A DNA stretch of 64,000 bases from Limnephilus marmoratus (GCA_917880885.1 OU862907.1:68381072-68445071); one strand, 5' to 3'; counted from the first letter of the stretch, positions 11,512 through 20,940 are shown. Translations and numbers: made by a program. The notes: generated by a model not told the origin, from the sequence alone.

Positions 11512-12894
11512 TCATGCACCGTTTGAAAATGGTGCATCCACAGCAGTGAAAACCATTCTTATGTTCTCCTTCTTCAGAAATTCTTTAAATTCTTTGGAAT
11601 TTATACCAGGGTATTGGTCCGTTAATACCATATCAATGTTGTATCCTTGTGACACATTTTTTACTAATTTTATAAAATCACTGGAGCTTTGATTTTTTGA
11701 TGCGAAAATATAAGCATATCTTGTGAAATGATCAACCAGAAGATGTAAATATTTCTTTGTTGAGCGTGACCCTCCAAAGCCTCCAATGGTATCAATAGAT
11801 ATAATTTCAAAGGGACGTGCTGCTGGACCTAAATGTGACATTAAACCATATTTTGGCTTCCTCCTTGATTTGTTTTTAATACAAATTTCACATTCTTCAC
11901 AAATTTGTTTAATGTTTTCGATGATATTCTTTGCTGTATAGAATGGTGTTATTTTATTTGTCATCTGGGTTCTCCCAATATGGCAGTAAGTATCGTGGAC
12001 ACTCGTTATTAGACTTTTGCTAAGTTGTTCTGATAGTACAATTTTTTTCCTTCTTTTATTCTTTTTGTAGTATATTTCATTCTCCAATATAAGTTTTCCA
12101 TTTTGTAAGTCTAGGTTGGTGTGTTGGTCCTTTTTTATATCTTCTAGGTTTATTAAATTTACTACTTTTAAAAAGTCATCAGTATTTTCATAAGGTTCTA
12201 GAACTGGATTTCTGCTTAAACAGTCTGCTTCTTGGTTTGATTTTCCTGGGTTATATTTAATTTTAAATTGATATTGGGATAAATAATACGTCAAATCCCC
12301 TAGTTCTTCGTCGGTTCTAGCCTTTATGTTCATATTTTCTAGTGGTTTATGATCTGAGTAGACCGTAAATTCTTTTCCCATAAGCCAGTTTTGCCAATAT
12401 TTCACAGCTTCTTTTATTGCCAGACATTCTAGGTATATTGCTTTCTTCTTTTTTTGAGCTTCAGTCAATTTTTTTGAAAAATAAGCAACCGGCTTACAGT
12501 CCCCGTTTTTATCTTTTTGTTTCAGCACTGCTCCCACTCCTTTGATACTAGCATCCGTGTAAATGCTTATTGGTAGTTCAGGGTCAAAGATATTCAGAAG
12601 TGGTTCTGAACATAACAATGCTTTTATTTTATCAAATGTTTCCTGACATTCTTTGGACCATATGAATTTCACGTCTTTCCGTAATAAATTGTGTAACGGG
12701 TCCAGGATAATCGCACTGTGTGGTACAAATTTATGATGAAAATTTATTTTTCCTAGGAATTGGCGTATATATTTTTTTTTGTTTCCGGAACTGGAAAGTT
12801 TTTGACAGCAGTTAAATAATCTTTCAGAGGTCTGATTGAATTGTTTTCTATTATGTGACCTAAATATTTTGCATAATTTTTTGCAAAAGTACAT
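11512..12894 (-). CDS. Gypsy pol fragment: RT end, RNase H, integrase core
   Basis: This is a 460-residue frame from the middle of pol. The first 40 or so codons are out of frame with the true protein; homology starts after the T9 run at 12772-12780. Next come the RT connection and RNase H, with IYTDASIKGVGAVL (catalytic Asp), LECLAIKEA (Glu) and VYSDHKPLE (Asp). The integrase zinc-binding region follows (HDTYCHIG and CEECEIC), then the catalytic core with IISIDTIGG (first Asp) and VLTDQYP (second Asp). The frame ends at a TGA just before the third catalytic residue. Together with the upstream frame it would make the polymerase and integrase that copy and insert the element. As it stands it is broken at both ends. 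Confidence 0.9.
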   Translation of the reverse strand: MYFCKKLCKIFRSHNRKQFNQTSERLFNCCQKLSSSGNKKKYIRQFLGKINFHHKFVPHSAIILDPLHNLLRKDVKFIWSKECQETFDKIKALLCSEPLLNIFDPELPISIYTDASIKGVGAVLKQKDKNGDCKPVAYFSKKLTEAQKKKKAIYLECLAIKEAVKYWQNWLMGKEFTVYSDHKPLENMNIKARTDEELGDLTYYLSQYQFKIKYNPGKSNQEADCLSRNPVLEPYENTDDFLKVVNLINLEDIKKDQHTNLDLQNGKLILENEIYYKKNKRRKKIVLSEQLSKSLITSVHDTYCHIGRTQMTNKITPFYTAKNIIENIKQICEECEICIKNKSRRKPKYGLMSHLGPAARPFEIISIDTIGGFGGSRSTKKYLHLLVDHFTRYAYIFASKNQSSSDFIKLVKNVSQGYNIDMVLTDQYPGINSKEFKEFLKKENIRMVFTAVDAPFSNGA

Positions 12895-13691
12895 TTCGAA
12901 AATTTTAGTCTAAAGCCTTCTGTTAGAATTGCCTCCATTAGTCTCGATATATGTTGCATATGTTCTTCAAAAGTTCTTGAAAAAATTAATATGTCATCTA
13001 TAAAATTTACTGCAAAACTGGAGAGTTTGTATTTTCTTATGATGTTGCTCAATATTCTTTGAAAAATGGCTGGGGCCGTCCTCAACCCAAACGGGAGACA
13101 CGTCCATTGAAAATGACCTTCTTGTGTAACAAATGCAGTTTTATATCTATCTTGAATTTTCAAAGGAATTGACCAAAATGCCGAATTTATGTCAAAAGTA
13201 GAAAAATATTTACAGTAGTTTACGGTTTTAACCATCAAATCCTCAATCAACGGAAAAGGTTGTGATTGAGGGACGACAATTTTGTTCAATTCTCTGAAAT
13301 CTATACATAACCTTGTTTTTTGATCATCTTCTTTTTTATATGCCATAGTTACTGGAGCAGCAAATGGGCTATAAGATTCCTCAATTAAATTCTTCTCTAA
13401 TAGTTTTGATATTTGATATTCTATTTGTCTTCTATCTTCTGCTGTGCATCTGTATGGACGTTTGTAACAGTATTTATCCACCATCAAGTCAATATGAGCT
13501 TCATAATGTTTTACAGTACCGACGTCGCATTTATCTTTGGCGAAGATTGGTTTGTATTTTTCTACCAACTTATCAATTTCTGATTGTTGATATAAATCTA
13601 GATGGTTTATTATCAGTTCAAATCCATCCGTGTTTGAGGTCGCTTCTTCTGGTTTGTTACATTGTATGATCTTTAATTCTTCGTTTTGCAT
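12753..13691 (-). CDS. Gypsy pol fragment: reverse transcriptase palm and fingers
   Basis: A 312-residue frame with the Gypsy RT signature: LIEESYSPFAAPVTM, RLCIDFRELNKI, FSTFDINSAFW (motif A), LPFGLRTAPAIFQR and the catalytic NFIDDILIFS box. KYLGHII follows in the thumb. The frame directly follows the protease frame after a TGA, with ATG as the next codon, so translation could restart, but a continuous Pro-Pol would not form. After about residue 300 the frame leaves the homology at the homopolymer run 12772-12780. Confidence 0.92.
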   Translation of the reverse strand: MQNEELKIIQCNKPEEATSNTDGFELIINHLDLYQQSEIDKLVEKYKPIFAKDKCDVGTVKHYEAHIDLMVDKYCYKRPYRCTAEDRRQIEYQISKLLEKNLIEESYSPFAAPVTMAYKKEDDQKTRLCIDFRELNKIVVPQSQPFPLIEDLMVKTVNYCKYFSTFDINSAFWSIPLKIQDRYKTAFVTQEGHFQWTCLPFGLRTAPAIFQRILSNIIRKYKLSSFAVNFIDDILIFSRTFEEHMQHISRLMEAILTEGFRLKFSKCTFAKNYAKYLGHIIENNSIRPLKDYLTAVKNFPVPETKKNIYANS

Positions 13692-14000
13692 TCATTTGAA
13701 ATTTTTGATACAATCCAAACCAATTAGAAAATCGTAATTAAAATGTTCATTATCTACTACAAATATGTCCACAATTCTTTCTATATTGTAGATTTTTATT
13801 TTTAGTGTTACCATACCTTTTGTTTTCTTCTCACCATTAATAGTCTTCAAGTTAACTATTTGTATATCACTTGTACATGCTCTTGGCTGTATCTTTAATA
13901 ATTTTGCATTAATTAATGACACATTTGATCCCGAATCATAAATTCCAGAAATTTTTAAAGTATCATTTAATAGTAACTCGACTTTTATTAATGGTGGCAC
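13692..14000 (-). CDS. Gypsy aspartic protease
   Basis: A 102-residue frame with IYDSGSNVSLINAKLL, the Asp-Ser-Gly active site of retroviral-type aspartic proteases, and a C-terminal FLIGLDCIKN, the usual LIG-x-D strand. It would cleave the Gag-Pol polyprotein. It lies in a different frame from gag, one base beyond the gag stop, so a frameshift would be needed to fuse them. It ends at a TGA in the RT frame. Confidence 0.88.
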   Translation of the reverse strand: MPPLIKVELLLNDTLKISGIYDSGSNVSLINAKLLKIQPRACTSDIQIVNLKTINGEKKTKGMVTLKIKIYNIERIVDIFVVDNEHFNYDFLIGLDCIKNFK

Positions 14001-14002
14001 TT

Positions 14003-15121
14003 CTAGTTTTTTGGATTCTTCTCGTTTAGTTCAATTTCCAATTCAGAGTTATTTACCGTTTTTACAACTGCTTTTTTATTTTTCTCCTTAAACCAGCAAT
14101 TTTCCTCAAGATGGTAACGTTTCCCTTTTTTCTCGTTAACACAGATTCGGCATGGTTTTTTTTTTTTCAATTTCTTTGGATTTAGCGTCAGAATACATAA
14201 TACTTTTTTTTCATACTTATTCTTCCCAACAAGATGTTCCAATTTTCCTATTTTATTGTAGAGATCTTCCGTTCCTTGTAAAATTTCTCTGTCAATTTCA
14301 TCAGTCACATAATTAGGTAAGCCAAATGCTATGAGGTCGACAAGTGTCCCAGTATCAATTGATTTCCTTACTTCCAGCAATAATTTTTCTTTTTTTAAAG
14401 CATACTCGAGCAATGAACCTGCTTGATATTTAAAAGCGAGAGCATATCTAATGGGTGACCATCCTTTGTTTGCAAAAGTATCACAAATTTTTTTTTCCCA
14501 TTCGTCCCATTCCGATTCCACTGTAAGTTTCATTAGCATGCAGCTGTACCACTCTACACCGGAGTATTCCAAAAAATGTTTTAAAATTTCAATTTTCTTT
14601 TTGTCTTCGTTGATTTGGAAGCGTTCACATTCTTTATTAAAATCTTCAATCCACTGGTTCGCATTTGAGCTTCTGCCAGTGAATTTGCCAATCATGAAAT
14701 CCTTTGCAATTTTCCCTAAATCAGATTTTGTTTGTTTACTTTCAAGCAATTTTTCTAACAGTTTTTTCAGCGTTTGACTTGATCCACTAAGTATAGATTC
14801 CGCTTTATTTGTGTTTTCCATAATTTCTTCTAGGTAAATATCATTAAACTGTAAGTTTTGTTCTGTATCTAAATATATTTTTGACATATCATCCGTCAAG
14901 GTTATCCATATTTTTCTTGTTTGATGTCTTTTATTTAATGATTTTTTTACCTTATCATAATTTGGAGTGTTTGTAATTCCTTGGTGTAGATTTGTAGGTT
15001 GGGATTCGTGTGGTATTCCATAAATCCGTCCATCAGGTGTAGCGATCGAGGTTATGTATATGACGTTTGATTTTCCATCTGCCGCTGGTCTCACAGCAAA
15101 ATCAAACCTCAATTTTTCCAT
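14003..15121 (-). CDS. Gypsy Gag-like protein
   Basis: The 372-residue first ORF of the element starts at the ATG 36 nt after the 5' LTR. The central part (ANQWIEDFNKECERF, KIEILKHFLEYSGVEWY, WDEWEKKICDTFANKGW) matches the retrotransposon Gag capsid-like fold common in insect Gypsy elements. Near the C-terminus is a zinc knuckle of unusual spacing, C-R-I-C, then nine residues to H, then four to C (CX2CX9HX4C), set in a Lys-rich stretch that would bind RNA. The protein would form the particle that packages element RNA. The frame is uninterrupted, so this is the best-preserved gene of the element. Confidence 0.85.
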   Translation of the reverse strand: MEKLRFDFAVRPAADGKSNVIYITSIATPDGRIYGIPHESQPTNLHQGITNTPNYDKVKKSLNKRHQTRKIWITLTDDMSKIYLDTEQNLQFNDIYLEEIMENTNKAESILSGSSQTLKKLLEKLLESKQTKSDLGKIAKDFMIGKFTGRSSNANQWIEDFNKECERFQINEDKKKIEILKHFLEYSGVEWYSCMLMKLTVESEWDEWEKKICDTFANKGWSPIRYALAFKYQAGSLLEYALKKEKLLLEVRKSIDTGTLVDLIAFGLPNYVTDEIDREILQGTEDLYNKIGKLEHLVGKNKYEKKVLCILTLNPKKLKKKKPCRICVNEKKGKRYHLEENCWFKEKNKKAVVKTVNNSELEIELNEKNPKN

Positions 15122-15157
15122 TTTTTGTGAAATAGTTAAGTATAGAAAATGTTGTTT

Positions 15158-15528
15158 TATAATGATTTTTTATATTCTTGAATAAAACAAAGGCGTAATT
15201 GCGTTTCTCTATAAAAACAAAAGTTTTATTAATAATACGTATTTACAACTCTTAAAAATTATATTATCGGTTAACAAAAGATTCACTTACCTATAAAAAC
15301 AAAAGAAACAACATTTAAAGCCCTTATTTCAGGTTTCTGTAATAAATAATAAATAAAATAAGATAATATTTTCAGGAATTGTTAATCCAATAATTCTGAC
15401 AGTTATATTTTCCTAACTTGATTCATTTGTTTTATATCTAGTGGGCCACCAACTAGCTCAGTACTTACTCAGTACTTACTCAGTGAATACAATCTTAAGG
15501 AAAGCACTCATAAGTGGTTTTCTTTACA
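15158..15528 (-). repeat. Gypsy 5' LTR
   Basis: Direct repeat partner of 10573-10943. In element orientation it should carry promoter and polyadenylation signals, but I do not see a strong TATA box. It is followed on the left by a 36-nt leader and the gag ATG. Confidence 0.93.
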
Positions 15529-16402
15529 TACATAGTTTTAAATAATTTCAGCTTTCTTAATAATTTCTTCATCTGCATATGGGGTAGCTCAATTTCAATT
15601 TAGCATTTTCAATTTGGGAGGCGGGAATGAGTACCGCCGCCCCGGGAACCTTTATTGGATAACCAACACTTCTGCCATAGGTCACCCCAAGTGCTGTTTG
15701 AAACGGAAATAAGTTTTATATTATTTTTTTATTATAATATAATATGTTTATTTATTCAAAAATTAATTCAGCAAATCTCACGAGCGTATTCTTGTATCGA
15801 GATGTGCAAAACAAAGAGATTATTTATAAGACTGTCATATTGTTGGGAAATCATCCTTACTTCAACATATTTATAGAAAATATTACATATATATTATTCA
15901 GGTACATTATTTTCAGAGTAGGTATTAAAAAATTTACATAAAAATTCATTCATAAAAAGCCTGGCATGACAAGCTTTTAGAACAAGATGGATGCCGAAAT
16001 ATTGAAATTTGATATTAGATTCGAATTCAGAGCACCTCCAAACTTCTCAATCTCAAATTTCAAACCAAACCGGCAGAGAACTTAAACAATTCAAGATGGA
16101 GGCCGAATTTATGCATTTGACATTAGATCAGTGCACGTACGAAATCCCGATTTTGAACCAAATCGACAGATAACTCAAGAAATTCACGATGAATGGCGAA
16201 ATTATGCATATAGACTTTAAATTCGAGTTCATCCCACCTCGAAAATTTCCTAATTTTCTCTTACAAGATTTCATTTTATTAATTTATTCCTTCAAACAAA
16301 CAAAATCTAAAATCAAAAAGTTGTATTTAAAAAAAAAGGCTTTCACAAAGTTAAAGGTTCTTGATACAGAATATTTTATAATATCTAGGTACTGTTAAAT
16401 AG
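15529..16402. other. Gene-free stretch with family D fragment
   Basis: 15605-15700 repeats the family D head (CAATTTGGGAGGCGGG, then GGATAACCAACACTTCTGCC). The rest includes two similar blocks near 16020 and 16180 (TTCGARTTCAK words). No credible gene. Confidence 0.5.
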
Positions 16403-16465
16403 GGTCAGTGGTTCAGTTGTGTGCTGTTTTATGCCGGCCCGGGTTCAATTCTCGTCCGATGCACT
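16403..16465 (+). repeat. tRNA-derived SINE head
   Basis: GGGTCAGTGGTTCAGTTGTG and CCCGGGTTCAATTCTC look like Pol III A and B boxes. It is related to 2068-2140. It is followed by an AATAAATAAAT stretch. Confidence 0.55.
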
Positions 16466-16589
16466 ATTTTTATAGTATTGTAAATAAATAAATAAAAATA
16501 TTCTTAAAACATAATGGGTATTAATTGCGAAGGGCGTGAAATGTCGCGGCTGCGCGCAGCCGGCCCTGTTATCAGTATGGTGATAAGTG

Positions 16590-17460
16590 ATAAGCAAGAT
16601 AAGAATATATAAATTGATTCGCAAGGCACTGCGAGCTTCAGAGTTACAGTTCTTCTTAGTACAACTGGTCTGTGCTCGTACATTTTCTCACAACTACTTA
16701 TTCGGACAAATTATTGTAATTGAATTCAAATCCAGTGGTTTCCTGTGGCTGATCCATTTATTAGTTTGGAAGACATTCCAGGTAAAACATTTCTTCATTT
16801 ATAACCTCACTTTTGTATTGGAAATTTATTTGTACATATTAATTTATTTTAAAATATAAACATAATTAATATCAGATTAATATTTCCTCGTACAGGTTAA
16901 ATATACGAAACATTTCATTTTCTTTTTATCAATAAAAACTTTGCTTGTGTGTATGGGAAACAGGTTTTATTTATTTATTTAGTAAGAATGTCTTTTATAT
17001 CTGTGATGTTTTAATTAGGCAGTTTTAATTTTTAACAAAACTTTGTATTTTAATTTATTTTTTAGTTGAAAATTTCAATAGGTTTTTTTAACTAAATACA
17101 GCTCAAAGGGATTTTTATTAATTAGTTTAGATACATTATTATATTTTATATTAATTAATTTAGATACATTATATTTTATATTTATGAACATATAAATATA
17201 AAATAACAAACAAATAATTAATATAAATAATATAATAATTTACTTATTTAAACCTTAAAGGATATATTAATAATTAATGTCTTTATATTATATTATTTAC
17301 TAATTAATTATTAGTATAAAATAAAAAATAATTACTTAATGTATAAATTATATTATTATTTATTTATTGAAACCTTATAAGGATATATAATTTAGCTCCA
17401 ATAGGATAAAAACAAATCAGGATGTTTTATTTTTCACATTTAATAATTAAATTATTTTTT
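16590..17460. other. Unrecognised AT-rich stretch
   Basis: No gene is supported. An ORF at 16587-16859 has no motif. A TATATAAAT word (about 16605) and a CCAG|GTAAAA donor-like site (about 16780) are present, but nothing ties them to a transcript. Confidence 0.35.
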
Positions 17461-17466
17461 CTTTAG

Positions 17467-17528
17467 GTGAAGCCCTGAGGAAGTATCCGGTTACAACCGC
17501 AAACCGCTGCAATTTCCTGTCAACAAAG
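17467..17528 (+). repeat. Decayed PLE terminal-repeat module
   Basis: CCCTGAGGAAGTATCCGG followed by a self-pairing CGGTTACAACCG and then CAAAC. This is the order of a PLE hammerhead motif with the GAAA box changed to CAAA. Relatives are at 21363-21425, 22306-22368 and 33503-33553. AG before and GT after make each look like a tiny exon, but homology to the ribozyme at 22587-22634 (TAAGCCCTGAGGAAG) explains them better. Confidence 0.5.
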
Positions 17529-17554
17529 GTAACTAAATTTAATTTTTTATTGAT

Positions 17555-17935
17555 TACTAAAATTGCACCTATATGAGACCCCTGTGGAATACAACTGGTA
17601 GCTATTAATTGGTTGGAAAGTAACGAATTAATTTAAGCTAGTGGAACTCTACCGGATAGACAGGTAATTTGTAAACAAGTCCAATAGTTTTCCATCAATA
17701 TGGAGATTACATAGTAACTAGGATAATTTTATGGCATACTTTGTCAAAGGACTTACTTAATTAAGTCCTGTATAATATGTGGAATCAACTTGAATTCTGT
17801 TAGCCAATGCCTTCGACATATAGTTTTCATATAACGAGATATTTGATCTGCGTGACAAAAAACCTCGTTGATTCGTCATAATGAAATGATTTATATATGG
17901 AGAAATTTTTATCTATTAGAAATACTTTTTAAAAA
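17555..17935 (-). pseudogene. Non-LTR RT relic, minus strand
   Basis: The minus-strand translation contains MENYWTCLQ and IPQGSHIG, the RT region just before the catalytic box. It is related to relics at 24240-24700 and 34430-34760 and more distantly to 3902-5244. Several frame breaks; not functional. Confidence 0.7.
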
Positions 17936-18074
17936 AATTTCGGTACTACGGCTAGCTTAAAATTATTATCTGGGATAACTTCAATACTTCAAAATAATCG
18001 GCTAAATCAAAATTAGAACAACTCTCTTTTTTAAATTTTGGTAGAAAGCAGTCACTTTGTGGTTTGACATATTA

Positions 18075-18165
18075 ATTAAAGGAAAATAATCACTTTGTTT
18101 GTAACCACGATTTATTGATTTAATTTTTATTTACCGACCGGTTTCGCTTAATACAAGCATCTTCA
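18075..18165 (-). repeat. Inverted terminal copy of the PLE
   Basis: 91 bp, the exact complement of 19647-19737. On the minus strand the hammerhead C before UGA is replaced by A because the match ends one base short, so this copy lacks a complete catalytic core. Confidence 0.95.
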
Positions 18166-18186
18166 TTCATACTCATATCGTTTGAT

Positions 18187-19422
18187 GTGGTTAACTTATT
18201 CCTTAATGTTCCCGTAGAGGAGAGCAAATGTTTGATCTCTAATTTATTAAATACTTCTAATTTACCCAAAGATTTAGTGAATGATCTGACTTCACTATTT
18301 AATGTTTGCCTTAACCAAAATTATTTTCAATTCAATGGTGTTATATATCAGCAAATCGAAGGCCTTCCCATGGGGTCTCCTACAAGTCCTTTAATTGCTG
18401 ATATATTCATGAATAATTTAGAAAACAAAATTTTAACTAGTGCCTCACCCCTTGTAAAAAACGTCTTACTATGGCGGAGATACGTCGATGACGTTTTCTG
18501 TATTTGGACAGGGACTCAACGTCAATTAAATGCCTTCCTCATCTTTATAAATTCATACCATAAAAACATTAAATTCACATTAGAGATAGGAACTAATTCA
18601 ACTTTAAATTTTTTAGATCTCACCTTATCTATCGTAAATAATAAAATAAATTTTAACATCTTTCGCAAGCCTACCTACACCGACGTTGTTATCCATAACA
18701 CATCCAATCATCCTGTTTCACATAAACACTCCGCGTTTCATTCAATGGTTCATCGTTTGGTCACAATACCGTTATCTAATACTAATTTCTCCAACGAACT
18801 AGCAATAATTAAAAAAATCGCGGTTAATAATGGTTATAATGCCGAACTCATTGATACAATTTTAAATAAAAAACAAAAACAAATAGCCACTAAGAATTTC
18901 TTATTTACTAATCATAATAATATAAATAATAATAATAATCTTTGTTACCAATGGCGTCGTATTTTATTCATTAATCAGTTCTCTTCCTGCAGTGTAAAAA
19001 ATCTACCTCCCGAAATAAGACCGGCATTTTACACAAACAATAATTTAGGGAAGTTTTTAATTAATTCGAAAGATAAGGACGAAAAACTAAGTCATTCCGG
19101 AATATATAAATTAGATTGTAATGATTGTTCATCATTTTATGTAGGTAAAACGACACGTAATGTCAATATTAGAATCAAAGAGCATCTTAGATGCTTAAAT
19201 AATAATGGATTTTCGGAATTCGCTAATCACCTTATTGATAAAGATCATACCTTCAATCAAAACACCGGTGTTAAGATTTTACATAGAAATGTTCATGGTA
19301 ACAGGCTTAATAATTTAGAAGCACTCGAAATAAAGAAAGCCGTTAAAACAAAAACCCAAATCCTTAATAATCAGTTAAATGTGTCCAACAGTCCGATATT
19401 AGGAATATTTCCCATAAACTAA
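18187..19422 (+). CDS. Penelope-like reverse transcriptase with GIY-YIG endonuclease (N-truncated)
   Basis: A 411-residue open frame, uninterrupted to its stop. The RT part holds motif A (FDVVNLF, beginning just before the listed start), EGLPMGSPTSPLIADIF, the catalytic WRRYVDDVF box and LNFLDLTLS. HKHSAFHSMVHRLVTIPLS follows, a PLE hallmark. The C-terminal GIY-YIG nuclease has SGIYKLDC and SSFYVGKTTRNVNIRIKEH, with the CxxC pair in between (LDCNDC). In PLEs the RT is related to telomerase and the nuclease nicks the target for priming. Fingers and upstream parts are missing, so the protein should be inactive, although the frame has no breaks. Confidence 0.93.
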   Translation: MVNLFLNVPVEESKCLISNLLNTSNLPKDLVNDLTSLFNVCLNQNYFQFNGVIYQQIEGLPMGSPTSPLIADIFMNNLENKILTSASPLVKNVLLWRRYVDDVFCIWTGTQRQLNAFLIFINSYHKNIKFTLEIGTNSTLNFLDLTLSIVNNKINFNIFRKPTYTDVVIHNTSNHPVSHKHSAFHSMVHRLVTIPLSNTNFSNELAIIKKIAVNNGYNAELIDTILNKKQKQIATKNFLFTNHNNINNNNNLCYQWRRILFINQFSSCSVKNLPPEIRPAFYTNNNLGKFLINSKDKDEKLSHSGIYKLDCNDCSSFYVGKTTRNVNIRIKEHLRCLNNNGFSEFANHLIDKDHTFNQNTGVKILHRNVHGNRLNNLEALEIKKAVKTKTQILNNQLNVSNSPILGIFPIN

Positions 19423-19637
19423 AAAAACCCGTAGCCACTTTATTCCTTAATCACCTGTTCAAATGACGTTTTGTCCCGGTAGATATAATGTAATTATTCA
19501 TTAGATATACCCGTCTCTTTCTCTCTATCACTATGTAGGATGTTAATTACACTCTCTCACTCTTACTTTATATTATGTTTTGTCTCTGTCTGTATGTATA
19601 TATAAGCTCACACAATGTATTTTTTCATCAGTTTTAA

Positions 19638-19684
19638 TTTATACCCTGAAGATGCTTGTATTAAGCGAAACCGGTCGGTAAATA
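19638..19684 (+). ncRNA. Hammerhead-ribozyme-like motif in PLE 3' terminal repeat
   Basis: The core CUGAAGA at 19646-19652 is followed by stem II (GCUU-GUAUU-AAGC, 19654-19666) and GAAA (19667-19670). The palindromic ACCGGU (19670-19675) serves as a minimal stem III, then C at 19676 gives the usual GUC cleavage context. Stem I pairs UUUAUACC with GGUAAAUA, imperfectly. One extra base (U19653) sits between the core and stem II. Hammerheads in PLE terminal repeats are established, and a palindromic stem III suggests a dimeric form. Activity is inferred, not shown. Confidence 0.75.
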
Positions 19685-19927
19685 AAAATTAAATCAATAA
19701 ATCGTGGTTACAAACAAAGTGATTATTTTCCTTTAATCTCTTTTTTAACTTTTGAAGGTTATATACATGTATTTAACAATTAATTGAAGAAGAAGATAAC
19801 TCTTATAATCTAAATGAAAATATGAAAGAAAACAAGACATAGAAAAATGGGTAAAATTGGTTGAAGATAATATTGTTATATGTTTAATTTGAAATATGAG
19901 ATATACAAAAATTACATTTTTAAAAAA

Positions 19928-20105
19928 AACCTCACTAGCTGAATTGGTAAGGCATTTATTCCAGTAAAACGAGAGATTCTGGGTTCGAGCCCTGGTTACA
20001 TTATTTTTATTTTTTGACGTTTAAATAAGAGGTTTCAGTAGCTGAATTTGTAAGGCGTTTGTCCCAGCAACTTGAAAGGTTCTGGGTTTGAGTCCCAGTT
20101 GCAAT
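19928..20105 (+). repeat. Two tandem tRNA-like SINE units
   Basis: Two units about 100 bp apart. Each has an A-box-like TAGCTGAATT and a B box (GGGTTCGAGCCC; GGGTTTGAGTCCC) and is followed by a T-run. A linker with GACGTTTAAATAAGAGG joins them, as in the arrays at 40441 and 41746. Confidence 0.7.
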
Positions 20106-20485
20106 CTTTTTATTTTTCTGCATATATTGTCCTTTATTATATTTTTCTTAAAATTATTAGTGTTAATAATAACAATCATTGAATAATTTTTAAAGTATCA
20201 TTTTAGTGAAAAAGTTGGCGCTCTAATAATATGGCAGAAAGTTTAAAATGTGTTCAAACACTTAAGATATGATAGAAGAAGGGGCAGATCCACTCTTCTA
20301 AACAATATTAAATAAATGGGATATGCGTTTTTTTTTAATTACAATAATTAATTAAATGATTTAAATAAAAAAAATGATAAACTCTGAATTCTATTTGGAA
20401 TGAATTAATTGAAGTGTATATTTTTGTTTGTTTTTTTATTTTATTTTTTAAACTTTTATGAGTAAAATCTCAAATTATAATATTT

Positions 20486-20664
20486 AATTAAATGAAGACA
20501 ATATTAGCGAAACTTAATCGAAAATCTGGAGACAGAAAAATCAGAAAAGATATTAGCTCCGCTGGGACTTCCAGTGTGACGTCCCAGCGGAGCCAATATC
20601 TTTTCTGATTTTTTCTGTCTCCAGATTTTCGATTGAGTTTCGCTAATATTGTCTTCATTTAATT
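20486..20664. repeat. Long hairpin from an inverted duplication
   Basis: The arms 20486-20568 and 20581-20664 pair with two substitutions and one indel, around a 12-nt loop. A partial single-arm relative at 38434-38467 (GAGTTCCGCTAATACTGTC) shows that the right arm has the ancestral order and the left arm is its inverted copy. No ORF. If transcribed it would make an 83-bp double-stranded RNA. Confidence 0.88.
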
Positions 20665-20750
20665 GTCAATTTTTGTTTTAGAAAAACTTTTTACAAATAA
20701 AAATAAAAGTTTTACAACTTCTGATTTCACATATGTAGATATAATATTAC

Positions 20751-20940
20751 TGACTGGTCAGTGGTTGAGTGGGCATAGCGCTTGGGTCTCACCCGAGCGT
20801 CGCGTGTTCGATTCCTCGGCTGGCTAAGTCCTCCATCACAACACAAGCAACATTTTCGGCTTTCTGTGGTGGTAGTAGGAGATTTTCAAACATTGTTGGG
20901 TTATTCGTAGCCCGGGAATGTTTGTCTTTCTTTTTAGAAA
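20751..20940 (+). repeat. tRNA-derived SINE (second family)
   Basis: The head has GGTTGAGTGGGCATAGCGCT (A box) and CGTGTTCGATTCC (B box). The body has TAAGTCCTCCATCACAACAC, GGAGATTTTCAAA and GGGAATGTTTGTC. It ends near an A-run at 20939-20957. Minus-strand relatives are at 50880-51075 and, more decayed, 57040-57150. Confidence 0.78.

Larger units (their letters stand above)
10573..15528 (-). mobile_element. Ty3/Gypsy LTR retrotransposon, nearly intact structure
   Basis: This is a complete element on the minus strand, 4956 bp long. It has two LTRs, then gag, protease, RT, RNase H and integrase in the Gypsy order (integrase after RNase H). TACA occurs on both sides (10569-10572 and 15529-15532), consistent with a 4-bp target duplication. 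In element orientation the LTR starts TGTAAAG. The two LTRs differ at only two positions that I can see, so the insertion is recent. The coding region is nevertheless interrupted at several points: the gag/pro frame change, TGA codons near 13692 and 11512, and a shift in a T9 run at 12772-12780. I could not recognise a tRNA primer-binding site beside the 5' LTR. The leader before gag is only about 36 nt. Confidence 0.92.
18075..19737 (+). mobile_element. Penelope-like element, 5'-truncated, with inverted terminal copy
   Basis: The element body carries RT and GIY-YIG in one frame, a 3' UTR and a hammerhead-like motif. Its last 91 bp (19647-19737) are repeated, perfectly and in inverted orientation, at 18075-18165 on the left side. 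The protein starts abruptly inside RT motif A right after this inverted copy, so the left half of the RT is missing. PLEs are known for terminal repeats in direct or inverted orientation and for 5' truncation, and this copy shows both. Confidence 0.93.

Noticed and set aside
20486..20664. A microRNA precursor
   Set aside because: The 83-bp near-perfect stem is too long and too regular for a canonical miRNA, and its origin as an inverted repeat copy is visible.
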